In this document: in pieces, positions 1-6,434 of the stretch
Layout: each line of letters starts with the position of its first letter
Numbering within the stretch: the first letter of the stretch is position 1
Program-made: the position numbers and the translations under genes
The notes under the pieces: generated by a model
Seen by the model: only the letters and a program-made list of their open reading frames with translations
The model's database searches: none
What the model was told of the DNA's origin: nothing
Assembly (NCBI GenBank): GCA_937967645.1
Contig: CALBTT010000194.1
Coordinates: 1-30,813, forward strand
DNA: 30,813 bases
Source: an uncultured Zoogloea sp.
Lineage (GTDB): Bacteria; Pseudomonadota; Gammaproteobacteria; Burkholderiales; Rhodocyclaceae
Direction: 5' to 3'

Positions 1-765
1 ACCGTCCGTTACACCCTCACCGTGCGCAACACCGGTCAGGTTGCGGCCAATGGCACCGTGGTCAGCGATCCGCTGCCGACCGGCGTGGCCTCGATGAGCT
101 GGACCTGCAGCGCCGGTGGCGCAAGCTGCCCGGCAGCCAGCGGCAGCGGTGCCCTCAGCCAGACCATTGCATCGCTGCCCACCGGCGGCGTCGTCACCTA
201 CACCATCACCGCCACCCTCAGCGCCTCGGCAGTGGTCGGCAGCACCATCACCAACACCGCCAGTGCCGCGCCCCCGGGCGGTGGCACCTGCGCGCCGGGA
301 GGTAGCGCCGGCCCTTGTACGGCCACGGTCGGAACCACCGTGTCCGGGGCCGTGCAGGCCAGCGATGACGGCGGCGTGGTGCCGGCGGGTGTCAGCAGCA
401 CCGCCGTATCGAACGTGCTCGCCAACGACTCCAACCTGGGCAGCAGCAACCCGTCGATCTCCACCATGACACTCACCCAGCTCAGCACCAGCAACCCGGA
501 CATCGTCCTCAACACGGGTACCGGTGCCGTGACCGTGAGCGCCTCGGTTCCGCCGGGTTCCTACACCCTCAACTACCGGGTCTGCGACCGCTCGCCGACG
601 CCGATCTGCGCCACCGCCACGGTACGCATCACCGTGACGGCGGCCGGCGCGGGCGGGCCCGGCGGTGTGGCGGGCATTCCGACCCTCGGCGAATGGGGCG
701 TCATCCTGCTGAGCAGCCTGCTGCTCGGCTTCGGCATGCGTGCCCGCCGCCAGCGCGGACACTGA
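1..765 (+). CDS. IPTL-CTERM surface protein, C-terminal part (5' end outside window)
   Basis: The frame is open from base 1, so the true start lies upstream. The visible part starts in a DUF11-type beta-sandwich repeat (TLTVRNTGQ followed by VVSDPLPTG), typical of large secreted or surface-exposed repeat proteins. A Ser/Thr/Gly-rich second segment (about residues 115-215) looks like another Ig-like module. The end is a classic sorting tail: the IPTLGEWG motif, a hydrophobic stretch (VILLSSLLLGFGM) and an Arg-rich terminus (RARRQRGH). This is the IPTL-CTERM signal, which I recall being paired with exosortase H; the tail would be recognised at the inner membrane and the protein delivered to the surface. 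No exosortase is visible here. A 17-bp inverted repeat follows the stop. Function beyond surface display cannot be said. Confidence 0.85.
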   Translation, partial: TVRYTLTVRNTGQVAANGTVVSDPLPTGVASMSWTCSAGGASCPAASGSGALSQTIASLPTGGVVTYTITATLSASAVVGSTITNTASAAPPGGGTCAPGGSAGPCTATVGTTVSGAVQASDDGGVVPAGVSSTAVSNVLANDSNLGSSNPSISTMTLTQLSTSNPDIVLNTGTGAVTVSASVPPGSYTLNYRVCDRSPTPICATATVRITVTAAGAGGPGGVAGIPTLGEWGVILLSSLLLGFGMRARRQRGH

Positions 766-777
766 ACGCCTCGCAAT

Positions 778-816
778 GAATGAGAAACGCCGCCGCAAGG
801 GCGGCGTTTCTCATTC
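778..816. terminator. Bidirectional terminator-like hairpin
   Basis: A perfect 17-bp inverted repeat (778-794 with 800-816) has a 5-nt GCAAG loop and lies 13 bp after the stop of the IPTL-CTERM gene. The A-rich left arm and T-rich right arm give short U-runs on both strands. It lies between two convergent genes. Confidence 0.75.
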
Positions 817-830
817 GGCAGGGCTGACGC

Positions 831-856
831 AAAAAGGGCCTGCACGCAGCAGGCCC
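831..856 (-). terminator. Rho-independent terminator of the leftward catabolic operon
   Basis: An 8-bp perfect stem (836-843 with 849-856) with a 5-nt loop is preceded on the plus strand by AAAAA (831-835), which is a U5 run after the stem in minus-strand transcripts. It sits about 30 bp beyond the stop of the outer-membrane channel gene and is the natural end of that operon. Confidence 0.75.
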
Positions 857-886
857 CTCGGACGGCATCCGGTCCCGCCGGGCGGA

Positions 887-1831
887 TCAGAAATGATGGA
901 TGTAGCGTAGTTGCAGGCGCGAACCTTCCGGCCGGTTCTTCACATCCTGCTCGAAATAGGTGTTGAACACCAGGTGATCGTCCTGGGAGAAGCTGTACAT
1001 CGCGCCAGGCCCGATCGCCCAGACCTTCTCCTTGCGTCCCGCCACGGCATGGCCGTCCACCTTGGTGTCGGTGAACTGGTTCAACCAGTAGCCGGCCAGC
1101 CCCAGGCGCAGCTGCGGCGTCACCGCATACTCCGTGGCGAAGTTGGCATGCACCGCCTGGCCGGCCTGGATGCTGGACACATCGCCGAAGGCCAGCGACG
1201 GCGAGTGGTTCTTGAAGTTGTACAGGTAGTGGGCCCGCAGCGACGCGCTCCACTTGGGCGAGAACCACCAGGTGGCGGCCCAGTAGGGGTTGAAGGACCA
1301 GTTGTTGTTGCCCGGGTTCACCGCCTTGCCTTCACTGTAGCGGCCGGTGGGCATGTTCACCTGCAGCTCGATGCGATGCACGAACTTCGGCCCTTCGGCC
1401 CCCATCACCGGGTCGAACTGGATGAAGGGTCCGACCAGCAGGTCGCCCACTCCGCTCTGGCCCTTGAGGGCCGCATTGCCCAGGCCGTCATCCACGCTCA
1501 TGCGGGTCACCACCGGCAGGACCGCGTTGAGGCCCAGGCTGGCATTGCCCCAGCGCAGGCCGGACAGGTAGCTGAGCTGGGTCACCGCCACCTGATAGCT
1601 CAGGTCGGTCTTGGGCAGGCCGAGGGTGTTGCCCTTGTCGTCCTTCAGGCTGTCGGAACGGTAGTCGAGGAAGTACTGCTGGATGTAGAGCCCCGGACCG
1701 GCGGGCAGACCGCCGTCCAGGAAGCTGGTGAGGCCCAGGTTCACCACAGGCAGGTCGTAGGCCTGGGCGCTGCCCATGCCCGCAGCCAGGCACAGGCCGG
1801 TGACGGCGCAGATGGCGCATGTCTTCTTCAT
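887..1831 (-). CDS. Outer-membrane channel, phenol-degradation MetA-type (SphA-like)
   Basis: This is a 314-residue protein starting MKKTCAICAVTG with a clear Sec signal peptide, cleaved after GSAQA. The mature part alternates polar and aromatic residues in short beta strands and ends LRYIHHF, with the terminal Phe typical of outer-membrane barrels. Family resemblance is to the MetA-pathway-of-phenol-degradation proteins, porin-like channels often found in aromatic catabolic operons and thought to help hydrophobic substrates cross the outer membrane. I chose the ATG at 1831 over the upstream in-frame start at 1861 because the signal peptide begins there and GAGAG lies just upstream. It is the last gene of the leftward block, 45 bp after the flavin reductase, and is followed by a terminator. 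Substrate is inferred from context (indole or another aromatic). Confidence 0.8.
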   Translation of the reverse strand: MKKTCAICAVTGLCLAAGMGSAQAYDLPVVNLGLTSFLDGGLPAGPGLYIQQYFLDYRSDSLKDDKGNTLGLPKTDLSYQVAVTQLSYLSGLRWGNASLGLNAVLPVVTRMSVDDGLGNAALKGQSGVGDLLVGPFIQFDPVMGAEGPKFVHRIELQVNMPTGRYSEGKAVNPGNNNWSFNPYWAATWWFSPKWSASLRAHYLYNFKNHSPSLAFGDVSSIQAGQAVHANFATEYAVTPQLRLGLAGYWLNQFTDTKVDGHAVAGRKEKVWAIGPGAMYSFSQDDHLVFNTYFEQDVKNRPEGSRLQLRYIHHF

Positions 1832-1876
1832 GTCGGATTCTCTCGATGGGTTGGAAATCACGGCGCGCGGGCGCGC

Positions 1877-2413
1877 TCAGGCCTGCAGGTCCGGATGGGG
1901 CATGGCGACCCGGTAGCTGCCCGCATGGAACAGCAGGGGGGCGCCCCCTTCCTGACCGAACTGCTCGATCTCGCCGATGAAGATCAGGTGATCGCCACCG
2001 TCGTACTGCTGGCGGTTGCGGCACACCAGGGTGGCCACCGCCCCCTCCAGCAGGGGCACGCCGGCCGGGCCTTCACGGTGCGCAAGGCCGGCGAACTTGT
2101 CCTCCGCCGGCCGCGCGAAGCGGTTCGACAGGGCGTGCTGATCGCGCCCCAGCACATGGATGGCGAAGTGACTGGCGGCCAGGAAGTCCGGCAGGCTGGG
2201 GGCACTGCGGGCCAGGCTCCACAGGATCAGCGGCGGCTCCAGGGACACCGATGAGAAGGAGTTGGCGGTCATCCCCACCTTGCGGCCATCGGCCGCGCGG
2301 GTGGTGATGATGGTGACGCCGGTGGCGTACTGGCCGAGCAGATTGCGCAGGGTCCGCGCGTCGCACTCGCGGGCATCGGTCAGCACGGCGGGGAGCTTTT
2401 CGGGTGCATTCAT
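1877..2413 (-). CDS. iifD: Flavin reductase of the indole monooxygenase (StyB/HpaC type)
   Basis: This 178-residue protein belongs to the flavin reductase-like domain family (HpaC, StyB). The N-terminal half has the typical LLGQYATGVTIITT and VGMTANSFSSVSLEPPLILWSL segments, and the C-terminal part contains DHLIFIGEIEQF. It reduces FAD with NAD(P)H and hands free FADH2 to the partner oxygenase in the cytoplasm. The start at 2413 is chosen because GGAG lies 9-10 bases upstream; an in-frame ATG at 2428 is also possible. It follows the StyA-like oxygenase by about 20 bp, the usual oxygenase-reductase pairing. The symbol follows the iif operon of Acinetobacter as I remember it; indB would be the equivalent in Cupriavidus. 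Partner assignment is by adjacency. Confidence 0.85.
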   Translation of the reverse strand: MNAPEKLPAVLTDARECDARTLRNLLGQYATGVTIITTRAADGRKVGMTANSFSSVSLEPPLILWSLARSAPSLPDFLAASHFAIHVLGRDQHALSNRFARPAEDKFAGLAHREGPAGVPLLEGAVATLVCRNRQQYDGGDHLIFIGEIEQFGQEGGAPLLFHAGSYRVAMPHPDLQA

Positions 2414-2433
2414 GGCGGCAGGCTCCATGGCAC

Positions 2434-3672
2434 TCAGGCGGCCAGCGGCAGGGTGCGCTCGATCAGCTTCTCGCACTGCTCCGCGTCGAACCACCAGGGC
2501 ACGAAACGGCGCGGATCGTCGAAGCCGTTGGCGATCAGGTGGGCCAGCTCGGGAGACTGGGCGGCCGTGGCGAGCGCCTTGAGCAGGTGGGCCGGCGGCG
2601 GCAGCAGCATGCTGTTGGTCCAGGCCACCACGTGCTGGGCGTAGCTCCAGAAGCGCTCGAAGGTGGCGTTCATCCAGTCGGGGCTGAAGGCCTGGTCGCC
2701 ACGGGCCAGGATGGCATCCATGTAGATGCGGCTGCACTTGGTGGCATTGTTGGAGCCCTGGCCGGTGATCGGATCGTTCACCGCCACCGCATCGCCCATG
2801 CCGAACACGTGACGGCCCGAGGGCAGGGTCAGCACCGGCTTGCGGATGGTCGGCGCGAAGCGGCCGGACAGGAAGCCCTTGTCGTCGCTGAGGGCGATGT
2901 TGCGGCAGCGCTCCGCCTCCCAGGGCAGGTAGCGCTGGACGATCTCCAGGCTGCGCTCCAGGTGCTGCTCCGGCGAGGTGACCCCCTGCCAGCAGTCCAT
3001 CGGGCCGCCGGGGATGCCTTCGAACACCATGATCTCGCAGGGACCGCTGAGGGTCAGGGCCGGGAACACGAAGTACTCGCCGACGCCCGGAATCAGGTTG
3101 AAGGCGACCCGCGAGTAGGGCTCGACCGGGGTCATGCCGGTCACGTAGGTCAGGGCCAGGGCGCGCTGGGGCTGGGCAAAGCGACTCCGTTCGGCGTCAC
3201 GGGTGAAGAGATTGACGATCTCTCCCTTGCCGGCGGCCAGCAGCACCAGGTCGTGACTGGCGGTCAGCTGCTCCAGCTCGGCCACGCCCACGTCCTGCAG
3301 GCGCACTTCGCCGCCACGGCGCTCCACCTCTTCGAGCCAGCGGGGGAACTTGACCCGCTGATCCACCGACTGGGCCACCTTCTCGAGGCGGGCACTCCAG
3401 GAGAACAGCTTCTGTCCCGGCAGCTCCGGGTGCGGCACGGTGAGGCCGATGCCCTCCACCGGCGGACACGCGTCTTCCCAGAAATTGAGGCCCAGCTCCC
3501 GCTCGATCTCGAGCGCGGCATCGAACATGCACTGGCTGGAAGTGACCTTGCCGGCGCGGATCTCTTCGCCGCTGCGGTTGGTGGTGACGGTGACGTGATA
3601 ACCCTTGGCGAGCAGACCGAGGGCGAGTTGCAGACCGGACTGGCCGGCTCCGACGATGGCGATGCGACGCAT
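2434..3672 (-). CDS. iifC: StyA-like FAD monooxygenase, indole monooxygenase type
   Basis: This 412-residue group E flavoprotein monooxygenase has an N-terminal dinucleotide fold (IVGAGQSGL, residues 6-14) and a C-terminal FAD motif, FGMGDAVAVNDPITGQGSNN. Its length matches StyA (about 415). At the positions that I recall separating styrene monooxygenases (N46-V48-H50-Y73-H76-S96) from indole monooxygenases (S46-Q48-M50-V/I73-I76-A96), this protein has S45, Q47, M49, V72, I75 and A100 by eye alignment, all six of the indole type. It should epoxidise or dihydroxylate the indole C2-C3 bond using FADH2 from the reductase encoded next to it. The strong ribosome-binding site (AAGGAGG) lies about 6 bases before the ATG. 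The neighbouring SDR, hydrolase-like gene and anthranilate dioxygenase fit this role. Weak activity on styrene or sulfides is likely but secondary. Confidence 0.88.
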   Translation of the reverse strand: MRRIAIVGAGQSGLQLALGLLAKGYHVTVTTNRSGEEIRAGKVTSSQCMFDAALEIERELGLNFWEDACPPVEGIGLTVPHPELPGQKLFSWSARLEKVAQSVDQRVKFPRWLEEVERRGGEVRLQDVGVAELEQLTASHDLVLLAAGKGEIVNLFTRDAERSRFAQPQRALALTYVTGMTPVEPYSRVAFNLIPGVGEYFVFPALTLSGPCEIMVFEGIPGGPMDCWQGVTSPEQHLERSLEIVQRYLPWEAERCRNIALSDDKGFLSGRFAPTIRKPVLTLPSGRHVFGMGDAVAVNDPITGQGSNNATKCSRIYMDAILARGDQAFSPDWMNATFERFWSYAQHVVAWTNSMLLPPPAHLLKALATAAQSPELAHLIANGFDDPRRFVPWWFDAEQCEKLIERTLPLAA

Positions 3673-3768
3673 GATGAACCTCCTTGGGGATGGATGGGGT
3701 GCAGCTCCCCCTCCGGCACGGCAGGCCGGATAGGGGTATGACGGGGTTGTGGTCAGGCCTGGGCCGGC

Positions 3769-4551
3769 TTACTCGGCCAGGCGTGGTATCGCGGGCTGGT
3801 TGCCCTCGGGCCCCATGGCCGAATAGCCGCCATCGACGGCGTAATCGGCGCCGGTGACGAAGCTGGCCTCGGGCGAGCACAGGAAGACCACCACATTGGC
3901 CACCTCGGCCGGGTCGCCCAGGCGCCCCAGCAGGTGGAAGTCGGCGGCCACCCTGTCGGCCTTGGCCCGGTCGCCGCCGCTCACCTCGGCGATGACCCGC
4001 GACCAGGTCCAGCCAGGCGACACGGCATTGACGCGGATGCCGTCCGGCGCCAGGTCCATCGCCATGCTGCGGGTCAGCTGGCGCATGGCGGCCTTCGACA
4101 CCGGGTAGATCCAGCGTCCGGTCTGGGCCACGCCGGCGGAGATGGAAGTGAAGTTCACCACCGCGCCACGCCGCGCCTTGAGGTCTTCATGCACGGCCTG
4201 GGTCAGGGCCACCGCCGACACCAGGTTGATGTCCAGGGCCCGCAGCCAGTCGGCGCGGGGCGATGCGAAGCCGTCGTCGGTGTAGGTACAGGCCAGGTTG
4301 ATCAGCAGATCCACCCCACCGAAGTGCTGGCGCACGGCGGCCACCGCCTTGGCCAGGGCTGCGTCGTCGGTGAGGTCCACCGCCTGGAAGAAGCCGGCAC
4401 TGCCCAGCGAGTCGGCCACCCCGGCACCGGCCGGATCGATGTCGAGGATCGCCACCCGGGCACCGGCCTCGACCAGCCCACGGGCCACCGCGGCGCCGAT
4501 CAGGGTGGCGCCACCGCTGACGATGGCGATCTTGTCCTGAAGTTTCTTCAT
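3769..4551 (-). CDS. iifB: SDR-family dehydrogenase, probable indole-2,3-dihydrodiol dehydrogenase
   Basis: This 260-residue classical short-chain dehydrogenase/reductase has its catalytic residues visible as Ser136 or Ser138 (NFTSISA), Tyr149 and Lys153 (YPVSK). D36 in AILDID after the second strand suggests NAD+ preference. Two signature motifs are altered: the glycine-rich loop reads SGGATLIGAA rather than TGxxxGIG, and the usual NNAG reads NLACT. In context it would oxidise the dihydrodiol made by the StyA-like enzyme to 3-hydroxyindolin-2-one, as I recall for IifB. I chose the ATG at 4551, which has GGAG 8 bases upstream; the adjoining TTG codon is less likely. It starts 10 bp after the stop of the upstream fusion gene, so the two are surely co-transcribed. 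A generic cis-dihydrodiol dehydrogenase role is the alternative. Confidence 0.82.
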   Translation of the reverse strand: MKKLQDKIAIVSGGATLIGAAVARGLVEAGARVAILDIDPAGAGVADSLGSAGFFQAVDLTDDAALAKAVAAVRQHFGGVDLLINLACTYTDDGFASPRADWLRALDINLVSAVALTQAVHEDLKARRGAVVNFTSISAGVAQTGRWIYPVSKAAMRQLTRSMAMDLAPDGIRVNAVSPGWTWSRVIAEVSGGDRAKADRVAADFHLLGRLGDPAEVANVVVFLCSPEASFVTGADYAVDGGYSAMGPEGNQPAIPRLAE

Positions 4552-4561
4552 CAATGGCTCC

Positions 4562-5806
4562 TCAGACGATCGGCTTGCCTTCGCTGGTCGGCCAGCTCGG
4601 CATCAGGGTGTTGGAGGGCAGACTTTCGTCGAGCAGCTTGCGGGCGGTTTCCACGCCGGCCACCGGCAGGCCGGTCGGGTCGAGCAGGCCGATCTGCACC
4701 AGCACGCTGGCCTGGTCCCAGTAGATGTGCTCGTGGTAGAGCTTGGGCCCGCGGAACTTGACCACCCCCAGCATGGGGATCTCCACGTACTTGCCGGTCG
4801 GCGCCACGCCGGGCAGCAGCCAGTCGATCTCCTGGTCATGGGTGAAGCTCATGATGAATTCATCCACCACCTGGGACGCCCCCACCGTGCGGGAGATCGG
4901 CGTGAGGCGCATGTCGGCCGGGTTGTTGTGGACGAAGTGGTAGCGGTAGAAGCGGCTCAGGTCCTTGCTGCCCACCCCACCGGTCATGGTCGGGATGTGG
5001 TTCACATAGGGCTGCTCCACCATGGTGGCCATGGTGGCAGGCACATCGCGGGTGTCGAACTCGTGGCGGATGTGCTCCTCCCACAGGGCCGACAGGTTGT
5101 AGTCGGGGCCCAGCACCCGGCGCAGGGTGGCGATGCTGCGCTCGTGGGCGAGCAGCGCGGAGGGCTTGTCGAAGTGGGCGCCGGCCGGGCGGGCGAAGGC
5201 ATGGCCGACACCGGGGTACACGTAGGCCTCGGTGCGCGGCAGGCGGGCCAGGGCCTGCACGATGGCCTCGCGGGCCGGCGGCGGGCAGAAATCGTCCAGC
5301 TCGGGGATGTGCAGGACCAGCCGGCCGCGCAGGCCTTCAAGCTCGCCGAGGGCGTTTTCGATGCCCACCCCGTAATAGGCCACCGCACAGGCCACTTCGG
5401 GCAGGCGGCAGGCGGCCAGGTAGGCCAGCTTGCCCCCCAGACAGTAGCCCACTACGCCCAGCGCGTCGCCGCTGCATTCGGGCAGGCTGCGCAGATGGGT
5501 CAGGCTGGCCTGGATGTCCTCCACCCCCAGGTTCTCGTTGAAGTCCTTGTACAGGGCGAAGGCGCGGGCAAAGTCGGCCTGCTCGTAACCCAGCTCCACG
5601 CCCGGCTCCTGACGCCAGAAGAGGTCCGGCACCAGCACGGTGTAGCCCTCTTCCGCCAGGTGGTCAGCCACCTCGCGCATGGCCGCATTGACGCCGAAGA
5701 TCTCCTGGCACAGGACGATGCCGGGCCCCTTGCCGTCGACGGACACCGCCAGGTAGGCGGCAAAGCTGCCGTCCTTCGACGGCACCTGAATGTAACGACC
5801 TTTCAT
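4562..5806 (-). CDS. iifA: Dienelactone hydrolase-NTF2/SnoaL fusion, candidate IifA-type ring-opening enzyme
   Basis: This is a 414-residue two-domain protein. Residues 1-235 are an alpha/beta hydrolase of the dienelactone hydrolase family with an intact triad: Cys122 in GYCLGG, Asp171 in PELDD and His202 in GVGHAF, almost exactly the classical DLH numbering. Residues 240-414 are an NTF2/SnoaL-like domain (SRFYRYHFVHNNP, EIDWLLPG, VKFRGPKLYHEHIYWDQ). By its position before the SDR and StyA-like genes it corresponds to iifA, whose product I recall as a cofactor-independent enzyme converting 3-hydroxyindolin-2-one to anthranilate; whether that protein has this same domain layout I cannot confirm. 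The ribosome-binding site AAAGGAG is strong. A predicted AraC-controlled promoter lies just upstream (5862-5923). Ordinary dienelactone hydrolysis is the alternative. Confidence 0.75.
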   Translation of the reverse strand: MKGRYIQVPSKDGSFAAYLAVSVDGKGPGIVLCQEIFGVNAAMREVADHLAEEGYTVLVPDLFWRQEPGVELGYEQADFARAFALYKDFNENLGVEDIQASLTHLRSLPECSGDALGVVGYCLGGKLAYLAACRLPEVACAVAYYGVGIENALGELEGLRGRLVLHIPELDDFCPPPAREAIVQALARLPRTEAYVYPGVGHAFARPAGAHFDKPSALLAHERSIATLRRVLGPDYNLSALWEEHIRHEFDTRDVPATMATMVEQPYVNHIPTMTGGVGSKDLSRFYRYHFVHNNPADMRLTPISRTVGASQVVDEFIMSFTHDQEIDWLLPGVAPTGKYVEIPMLGVVKFRGPKLYHEHIYWDQASVLVQIGLLDPTGLPVAGVETARKLLDESLPSNTLMPSWPTSEGKPIV

Positions 5807-5861
5807 GATTTTCTCCTTTGGGGTGGATGTGGGGCAGCTTTGGGGTGATGTCGCGCAACCT

Positions 5862-5923
5862 ATTCTGTGCAGGCCTGCCGGCGCCCTCTATCCGGTCACT
5901 GCAGGCCTTGTCCGACCCGCGCA
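5862..5923 (-). promoter_or_regulatory. AraC/XylS-type operator and promoter in front of iifA
   Basis: Read on the minus strand, two boxes occur in direct repeat: TGCG-N6-GGACA (5923-5909), a 5-base spacer, then TGCA-N6-GGATA (5903-5889). The second is an exact match to the XylS/BenR consensus TGCA-N6-GGNTA that I recall. Its last two bases overlap a -35-like TAGAGG (5890-5885), followed by a 17-base spacer and a -10-like CAGAAT (5867-5862). This is class II activator geometry. The predicted start would be near 5855, about 50 bases before the iifA start codon. It implies that the iif genes can be transcribed independently of antAB. Confidence 0.65.
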
Positions 5924-5942
5924 GAAAGCTGCGGCGCCCCGC

Positions 5943-6434
5943 TCACAGGTGGTAGAAGTCGAGCACCGAGTTGATGGTGTCGTTGAGCAGCAGCACATGC
6001 TTGCGGGTGATCCTCCAGTCGTCCCCCTGTCGGCGCAGGTGGTAGGTGACATGCCCGAACAGCTGCTCGGCCTTGCCCAGCCGGTAGTAGAGGGTGTTCC
6101 AGTTGGCCTTCACCTCGACCTGGCCGTCGTCCAGCGGACTGATCCGCACATTGCCGGTCTCGTGCAGGGTCCGCGGCATGGGCGTCGAGGCGGCCGACTT
6201 GCCGGTGCGGATGCGGTACACCCGGTCTTCCAGGCCGGAGCGGTTGGCGTAGTAGATCAGCGACATGCCACGCTTCGGATCGGTGGTGTAGGTGTGCTCG
6301 GTGTCCCACTGGGGCACGTGGTACTCGGAGTTCTCGTCAAACAGGTCCAGGTAGGCGTCCCAGTCCTGGGCGTCGCACAGGGCGGCCTTGCGGAACAGGA
6401 ACTGCTCGATCTCGTACTGCAGCTGCGGGTTCAT
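5943..6434 (-). CDS. antB: Anthranilate 1,2-dioxygenase small subunit
   Basis: This 163-residue ring-hydroxylating dioxygenase beta subunit has an NTF2-like fold. Typical family segments are YEIEQFLFRKAALCDAQDWD near the N-terminus, DENSEYHVPQW, and the C-terminal DWRITRKHVLLLNDT. The beta subunit has a structural role in the alpha3beta3 oxygenase of the AntAB/BenAB class. Its ATG overlaps the antA stop codon by four bases (ATGA at 6431-6434), indicating translational coupling. The usual third gene, the ferredoxin-NADH reductase antC, does not follow; instead there is a 136-bp gap with a predicted promoter and the iif genes. Assignment to anthranilate rather than benzoate follows the large subunit. 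Confidence 0.88.
   Translation of the reverse strand: MNPQLQYEIEQFLFRKAALCDAQDWDAYLDLFDENSEYHVPQWDTEHTYTTDPKRGMSLIYYANRSGLEDRVYRIRTGKSAASTPMPRTLHETGNVRISPLDDGQVEVKANWNTLYYRLGKAEQLFGHVTYHLRRQGDDWRITRKHVLLLNDTINSVLDFYHL

Noticed and set aside
911..2254. Long open frame on the plus strand (447 codons) over the channel and flavin reductase genes
   Set aside because: It is antisense to two well-supported genes, is rich in His/Gln/Arg/Gly as expected from reversed high-GC3 coding DNA, and has no family resemblance.
3715..3745. CCGGATAGGGG in the gap before the iifC gene, resembling the GGATA half of the AraC boxes
   Set aside because: No TGCA at the required 6-base distance, and it points away from iifC; unlike the site at 5889-5923 it lacks a second box.
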